From Elusimicrobiota bacterium (lineage in GTDB: Bacteria > Elusimicrobiota > Elusimicrobia > UBA1565 > UBA9628): 9,223 bases of DNA. The notes beneath the pieces were generated by a model. That model was not told the origin of the DNA. It saw nothing but the letters and a program-made list of their open reading frames with translations, and did not search any database. The first letter of the stretch is position 1. Every line of letters starts with the position of its first letter. The position numbers were made by a program, and so were the translations under genes. This document shows positions 5,170 to 9,223 of this stretch, one piece after another. The DNA lies in NCBI GenBank assembly GCA_028717525.1, contig JAQUNT010000056.1:1-9223 (forward strand), read 5' to 3'.

Positions 5170-6642
5170 CTATAGCGGCCCGGTGTCGCCGAGCAAGACC
5201 GGCGTCTGTTCTCGGTTCTGGCGGCGCGCCTCGTCCTGGACTTTCGGATTGAGGTAATCGAACAGGAACTTGCCGGTGTTGAACCCGCCTGCGAGGCCTT
5301 TGAAGAAGAAATACGTAAACATTCCGTGGCCCTGCTCCTCAAGGGTTCCCGTGATCTGGTCTCCTGAGGCCGCCGCAAGCACCGTCAGCTTCGCGCCCGG
5401 GGATATCCCCTGCTCGACTTTCGTCACGAGCGGCCGCGCGCCCTTGGCCAGGACGGAGCGGCCGCCTGCCCCCGAGAAACAAGCATCCAGCGCCACGACC
5501 ACGCGTTTGGCTTTCGTCTTGGCAAGGTCCGCGTACAGTTTCTTGAGCGGCAAGGCCGTCGATTGCAGGAACTGCGGGTCGCCGTCCCAGGGGACAAGGT
5601 AGGCTTCCCCGGTCTGCGGGTCGGGCGCGCCGTGCCCGGAGTAATAGACCCACAGTGTCGAGTTATCCTTAACGTTTCGTGGGAGCCACTCCTCCAGATA
5701 GCTCCTGAGCCGGCTGCCCGTAGCCGAGGCGCCTTCAAGGACGATGACATTCCGCGCCGGCAAGCCCAGCGCCTCGAACTGCTTGCGCGCCGCGCGCGCG
5801 TCGCGCGTCCCGAACTCGGCCTTCGGCAAGGCTTGATAGTCCTCGATGCCGATAACGAGGGCGAAGTCGTCCGGCCTCTGCTGGCCGCTCGGCCGCGGAG
5901 CATCGATATCCGAAACGTACGCTGGGGCCTTCTGGACCGAAGAGACGGCCGGCCCGGCGGCCGCCGGCCGGGCCGCCGGAGCCAGGACATCGGCGGTATC
6001 GCGGTGGCCCCTCTTGTTCGCCAAAGCCTCGGCGGTCAGACCCATCGCGTTCTTCGCGGCGGGGTTGGCGCCGCGGGCAAGCAGGACCCTCGCCGCGTCG
6101 GTGTAGCCGCGATAGGCCGCTAGAATCAGGGGCGTCGCGCTCTCCACGTCGGCGTCGATCGAGGTGCGCACGAAATCGATGGAGACGCCGCCCAAGGGAT
6201 GCGCGCCCTTGAGGCCGAAGGTCTCTGCGTAGAGATCGAGGGCGACCGAATAGGGGTAGGCCGCTTCGATGTCCGCACCGTGCTGGAGCAGCAGCCCGAT
6301 GACCTTGTCGTAGCCGTTGAAGGCGGCCAGCTGCAGGGGCGTCGCGCCGATGCCGACGGCGGTGTTGACGTCGGCACCCTTCTCGATCAGGAGCTTCGCC
6401 ACCTCGGCGTGACCGGTGAGCGCGGCCATCATGAGCGGGGTGCCGCCGAAGCACTTGCCGTGGGCGGCGACGAGGAATCCGGCGCCGCAGGTCCCGGTTT
6501 TGTCGACGGCCGACCCACTTCCTAGCAGCTCGCGGGTGCGGTTGGCCTGGCCGTCACGCGCCGCGACCACCAGCGGCACGGCGCAGGCGCCGAGCAGCGC
6601 CGCCAGCGCGGCGCCGGAGAGCAAGAGCGCGACGGTTCTCAT
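5170..6642 (-). CDS. Lipoprotein with ankyrin repeats and a caspase-like (C14) peptidase domain
   Basis: This 490-residue protein has a lipoprotein signal peptide with lipobox LGAC (C20, next residue Ala), which predicts export and lipid anchoring in the envelope. Ankyrin-type repeats follow: a degenerate one at 21-50, then about 65-97 (GGTPLMMAALTGHAEVAKLLIEKGADVN as repeat core), 99-127 and 168-196, with a partial at 200-222. A Pro/Ala-rich linker (222-257) leads to the caspase domain from about 258 (DDFALVIGIEDYQALP). This domain has the catalytic histidine H337 in YYSGHGAP and the catalytic cysteine C388 in LDACFSG, so it looks active. Known bacterial caspase homologues (orthocaspases) cut after basic residues, or act in signalling and cell death; the target here is unknown. 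ATG 6642 is chosen because it places the signal peptide at the N-terminus; the frame stays open to 6888 but without a signal and overlapping the trehalase gene. Only a weak GGTGG precedes the start. Confidence 0.92.
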   Translation of the reverse strand: MRTVALLLSGAALAALLGACAVPLVVAARDGQANRTRELLGSGSAVDKTGTCGAGFLVAAHGKCFGGTPLMMAALTGHAEVAKLLIEKGADVNTAVGIGATPLQLAAFNGYDKVIGLLLQHGADIEAAYPYSVALDLYAETFGLKGAHPLGGVSIDFVRTSIDADVESATPLILAAYRGYTDAARVLLARGANPAAKNAMGLTAEALANKRGHRDTADVLAPAARPAAAGPAVSSVQKAPAYVSDIDAPRPSGQQRPDDFALVIGIEDYQALPKAEFGTRDARAARKQFEALGLPARNVIVLEGASATGSRLRSYLEEWLPRNVKDNSTLWVYYSGHGAPDPQTGEAYLVPWDGDPQFLQSTALPLKKLYADLAKTKAKRVVVALDACFSGAGGRSVLAKGARPLVTKVEQGISPGAKLTVLAAASGDQITGTLEEQGHGMFTYFFFKGLAGGFNTGKFLFDYLNPKVQDEARRQNREQTPVLLGDTGPL

Positions 6643-6730
6643 GGGCCACCGGAGAATAGCAATTTGCCCGATGCCCCGACAAAGAGGAGGAGCTGGGAGG
6701 ACGCTATTTCGTAGAATACCACCAGCCGAC
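6643..6730. promoter_or_regulatory. Divergent spacer between caspase-like and trehalase genes
   Basis: These 88 bp must carry the promoters for both outward genes, unless trehalase starts further upstream. On the minus strand TTGTCG, then an 18-bp spacer, then TATTCT preceded by TGC is a weak extended -10 candidate for the caspase gene. On the plus strand TAGAAT at about 6712-6717 is a weak -10 candidate for trehalase. Both would give very short leaders. A purine-rich stretch (GAGGAGGAG...GGGAGG, about 6684-6700) looks like Shine-Dalgarno sequence but is too far from the ATG at 6731. No convincing operator is seen. Confidence 0.3.
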
Positions 6731-8710
6731 ATGACGCCGCTGATACTTTCGCTCCTGCTCGCCATAGGCACGGGCGCCTGCTCCGCCCAGGAGCGTCCGG
6801 CAGCGGCGGACGCCTGGGAGACGCCGGTCCAGGCCACGATCGACCGTCTGTTGGCCGGGCAGGACACGGACCGCGACAAGAAGATCACCGTCGACGACCG
6901 CGGCTCGCGCCGTTTCGACCTGCAGGATTCCAGCGGATCGATCCATCCGGTCGAAGGGACCTATGCCCTCTCCCTACTCCTCCAGGAGCTTTCCTGGGCT
7001 CGGGAAGCGGGCCAAGGGCGGGTCCGGATATCGTCCGCCGCGCTCTCGGCGAATCCGGTCGACCGCACGTCCCGGCTCATCCGCGAAGTCTATTGGGATT
7101 CCTTGACCCGCACCATAGACCGCGATGGCATCGAGCGCATCGTGCAGGACGACAAGACCGTCAGCACGGACCGCCGCCATGTCTACGTGCCCCACTCGGA
7201 CGCCCGGGCATTCGACTACTTCCGGGACATCCAGCGTTCCCATCCGGAGTACCGCATCATGGTGGAACGGCTGCCGCACCAGGTCACGCCGCGGTTCGTG
7301 CGCTCGCTCGACGGCAGGCATGGCATATTGACGCTGGCTCTGACCGACGGCCCGATGCCGCGAGGAGTCCCCTTCGTGGTTCCCGGCGGTCGGTTCAATG
7401 AGATGTACGGCTGGGACAGCTATTTTATAACTCTGGGCCTGCTGTCGGATGGGCGCGTTGACTTGGCCAAGGCGATGGTCGACAATCACATCTACCAAAT
7501 CCGGCACTATGGCAAGATCCTCAACGCCAACCGGAGTTATTATCTGACGCGCTCACAACCGCCCTTCCTGAGTTCCATGCTGCGCGAGACCTACGCAAGT
7601 CTTCCCAAAGACGCCGCCAGCCGGGCCTGGCTCCGGGCGGGGCTGTCGGCCGTGATGCAGGAGTACGAGACGGTGTGGACTGCGGCGCCGAGAGCAGTCG
7701 CGCCCTATGGCCTCAGCCGGTACCATGATGACGGGACCGGCCCGTGCCCGGAAGTGGAACCGGGACACTATGACGCGATACTCACCCCCTACGCGCGGGC
7801 CCGGGGCGTATCGCCCGCTGATGTCCTGCACGGACTGCTCGCCGGGAAGCATCCCGAGCCACGGCTGGCCGAGTTCTTCGTCCATGACCGGGCCGTGCGG
7901 GAGTCGGGTCATGACACGACGTACCGCTTCGACAACCGGACCGCGGACTTCCTCACGGTCGATCTCAACTCGCTCCTGTATAAGACGGAGGCCGACATCG
8001 CCGCCGTCTTGGAGGAAGAGTTCGGCCTGAAGGATCAGGCGGCCGTCTGGCGGGAGCGGGCACGCCTGCGCAGGAAGCGCATCAACGCCCTGCTTTGGGA
8101 TGAGGGTCGCGGGCTTTTCTTCGACTACGACATCAGGAACAACAGCCGCTCCGGCTACGTCAGTGCCACGACCTTCTATCCCCTGTGGGCAGGAATCGCG
8201 ACGGACGTGCAAGCACGGTCGGTGGCGAAAAACGCACTCCCCGAGCTTGAACTCCTGGGGGGGCTCGCCGCCAGCTCACGGCACTCGCGCGGCGAGTTGT
8301 CTCAGACCCGGCCGGAAAGACAGTGGGACTATCCTAACGGCTGGGCTCCCCACCAAATCTTGGCCTGGAGAGGCTTGGCGAACTACGGCCTGCACCAGGA
8401 GGCCCAGCGCTTGACCTATCGTTGGCTATGGGCGATCGCGAAGAATGCCCGAGACTACAACGGCACGGTGCCCGAGAAACTCGACGTCGAAAAGGCCTCC
8501 CATAAGGTCTTCGCCGAGTACGGGAACGTGGGGACCAAGTTCTCCTATATCACCAAGGAAGGCTTCGGATGGATGAACGCCTCGTTCCAACTCGGACTCA
8601 AATCCCTGCCTCCAGAACTTTCCGACCGACTCAGGGCCTTGACCCCGCCCGACAGCTTGTTCCAGCGTGCCGCGCCTGGAATACCCGCTTCAGGTTCGTC
8701 GTCCCTTTGA
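6731..8710 (+). CDS. Exported GH37 alpha,alpha-trehalase, fungal neutral-trehalase type with calcium loop
   Basis: This 659-residue enzyme hydrolyses trehalose to two glucose. A hydrophobic signal peptide (residues 3-16) ends near CSA-19; C17 makes only a poor lipobox. A calcium-binding EF-type loop DTDRDKKITVDD (45-56) follows. Both trehalase signatures are present: PGGRFNEMYGWDSY (218-231) and QWDYPNGWAP (531-540). By match to E. coli TreA (D312 and E496), the catalytic acid is D395 in ESGHD and the base is E582 in PEKLDV. The calcium loop, NPVDRTSRLIREVYW, YVPH and HYGKILNANRSYYLTRSQPPF recall yeast Nth1 as I remember it, and the protein is longer than TreA (565). Yeast Nth1 is cytosolic and calcium-regulated, whereas this one carries an export signal. 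No good ribosome site precedes 6731. In-frame ATGs at 6671 and 6641 would add a basic N-terminus, so the start is uncertain by up to 30 codons. Confidence 0.95.
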   Translation: MTPLILSLLLAIGTGACSAQERPAAADAWETPVQATIDRLLAGQDTDRDKKITVDDRGSRRFDLQDSSGSIHPVEGTYALSLLLQELSWAREAGQGRVRISSAALSANPVDRTSRLIREVYWDSLTRTIDRDGIERIVQDDKTVSTDRRHVYVPHSDARAFDYFRDIQRSHPEYRIMVERLPHQVTPRFVRSLDGRHGILTLALTDGPMPRGVPFVVPGGRFNEMYGWDSYFITLGLLSDGRVDLAKAMVDNHIYQIRHYGKILNANRSYYLTRSQPPFLSSMLRETYASLPKDAASRAWLRAGLSAVMQEYETVWTAAPRAVAPYGLSRYHDDGTGPCPEVEPGHYDAILTPYARARGVSPADVLHGLLAGKHPEPRLAEFFVHDRAVRESGHDTTYRFDNRTADFLTVDLNSLLYKTEADIAAVLEEEFGLKDQAAVWRERARLRRKRINALLWDEGRGLFFDYDIRNNSRSGYVSATTFYPLWAGIATDVQARSVAKNALPELELLGGLAASSRHSRGELSQTRPERQWDYPNGWAPHQILAWRGLANYGLHQEAQRLTYRWLWAIAKNARDYNGTVPEKLDVEKASHKVFAEYGNVGTKFSYITKEGFGWMNASFQLGLKSLPPELSDRLRALTPPDSLFQRAAPGIPASGSSSL

Positions 8711-8790
8711 GAAAGTATTCGATATCGGACCGGCCCGGAAACAGCCAAGCCGGACGGACGCCTAGCGGCACGGAGCCGACGCCCCGCTCT

Positions 8791-8806
8791 AGGCGGAAAG
8801 CCGCCT
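8791..8806. repeat. Small hairpin in the convergent spacer
   Basis: AGGCGG and CCGCCT form a 6-bp stem with a 4-nt loop directly next to the stop of the alcohol dehydrogenase gene. It could help end transcription between the two convergent genes, but no T-run follows on either strand. The rest of the 96-bp spacer (8711-8806) shows nothing else. Confidence 0.35.
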
Positions 8807-9223
8807 TCAGGCCTGCAGCGACGACATGTCGATCACGAAGCGGTATTTCACGTCGCTCTTCAGCATGCGCTCGTAGGCCTTGTTGACGTCCTGAATCCTG
8901 ATCACCTCGACGTCCGACGTGATGCCGTGCTTGCCGCAGAAATCCAGCAGCTCCTGGGTCTCCGGGATGCCGCCGATGAGCGACCCGGACACGGACTTGC
9001 GGCCCCTGATCAGGGGCACGGTGTCGAGCATCGGGTCCAGGCCGCCCAGGTAGCCTACCAGAACCAGCGTGCCGCCGAGCGACAGCGCGGGCACGTACGG
9101 GTTGAGGTCGTGCACGTAGGGCACGGTGTCTAAGATCAGCTCGAACTCCCCCTGCACGGCCTCCATCTGCGCCTTGTCCGTGGAGAGGACCACAGCGTCG
9201 GCGCCCAGGCGGCGCGCGTCCTG
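8807..9223 (-). CDS. YahK-like zinc-dependent alcohol dehydrogenase, C-terminal part (5' end cut by window edge)
   Basis: The last 138 residues of a medium-chain dehydrogenase of the cinnamyl-alcohol dehydrogenase/YahK group are visible, out of about 350 in full. These enzymes are cytoplasmic NADPH-linked aldehyde reductases. The fragment holds the second half of the nucleotide-binding fold (LGADAVV, FELILDTV, LGGTLVLVGYLGG) and the C-terminal catalytic part (SGSLIGGIPETQELLDFCGKHGI, AYERMLKSDVKYRFVIDM). SMIGGIPETQEMLDFC and YERMLRGDVKYRFVID are almost the same in E. coli YahK as I recall it. The catalytic and structural zinc ligands lie in the missing N-terminal part. The frame is open through the right edge, so neither the start nor the promoter can be seen. 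It converges on the trehalase gene and shares no obvious pathway with it. Confidence 0.93.
   Translation of the reverse strand, partial: QDARRLGADAVVLSTDKAQMEAVQGEFELILDTVPYVHDLNPYVPALSLGGTLVLVGYLGGLDPMLDTVPLIRGRKSVSGSLIGGIPETQELLDFCGKHGITSDVEVIRIQDVNKAYERMLKSDVKYRFVIDMSSLQA

Noticed and set aside
5954..5967. 14-bp GC-only palindrome CCGGCGGCCGCCGG
   Set aside because: It lies in the Pro/Ala-rich linker of the caspase-like protein, where repeated GCC and CCG codons make such symmetry by chance.
6731..6790. Trehalase as a lipoprotein (C17 in GTGAC)
   Set aside because: Position -3 is Thr instead of Leu, Val or Ile, so the lipobox is poor; ordinary signal peptidase cleavage near CSA is as likely.
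1..9223. tRNA, rRNA, CRISPR, insertion sequence or phage elements
   Set aside because: No tandem repeats with spacers, cloverleaf-like segments, transposase genes or terminal repeats were seen by reading both strands.

Overview
The window reads as a stretch of bacterial chromosome with high GC, from an organism with a Gram-negative type of envelope: there is a lipoprotein, there are two other exported proteins, and there is a quinol-dependent respiratory-type enzyme. I cannot name the phylum from sequence alone. It carries eleven protein-coding genes. Two are cut by the window edges: the nitric oxide reductase on the left and an alcohol dehydrogenase on the right. I see no RNA genes, insertion sequences, CRISPR arrays or phage genes, and no gene-free stretch longer than 100 bases.

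Left part (1-5070, all minus strand): one tightly packed eight-gene operon. In order of transcription it encodes a TetR-family repressor, a hemerythrin-like di-iron protein, an exported DUF6448 protein, a small cupin, a single-cluster [4Fe-4S] ferredoxin, a DUF488 (YeaO-like) protein, a membrane methyltransferase of the isoprenylcysteine carboxyl methyltransferase type, and a quinol-dependent nitric oxide reductase (qNor). Spacings run from 25 nt down to 4-nt overlaps. The operon starts at a perfect consensus sigma-70 promoter (TTGACA, 17 bp, TATAAT). Its -10 box lies in the centre of a 34-bp two-level palindrome, which is the natural operator for the repressor. The NO reductase together with the hemerythrin suggests a nitric oxide or nitrosative-stress detoxification unit, in which the TetR protein would stand where NsrR, NorR or HcpR usually does. 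The roles of the DUF6448, cupin, DUF488 and methyltransferase genes are not known.

Middle (5108-6642, minus strand): an inverted repeat, then a lipoprotein that joins ankyrin repeats to a caspase-like (peptidase C14) domain with both catalytic residues present. It is divergent from the next gene across an 88-bp spacer.

Right part: a plus-strand exported GH37 trehalase (6731-8710). It resembles fungal neutral trehalase (Nth1 type), including the calcium-binding loop, more than it resembles E. coli TreA. It converges on the C-terminal half of a YahK-like zinc alcohol dehydrogenase on the minus strand that runs off the right edge.

The most interesting items are the TetR-controlled NO operon with its operator, the envelope-anchored ankyrin-caspase protein, and the fungal-type trehalase carrying a bacterial export signal.
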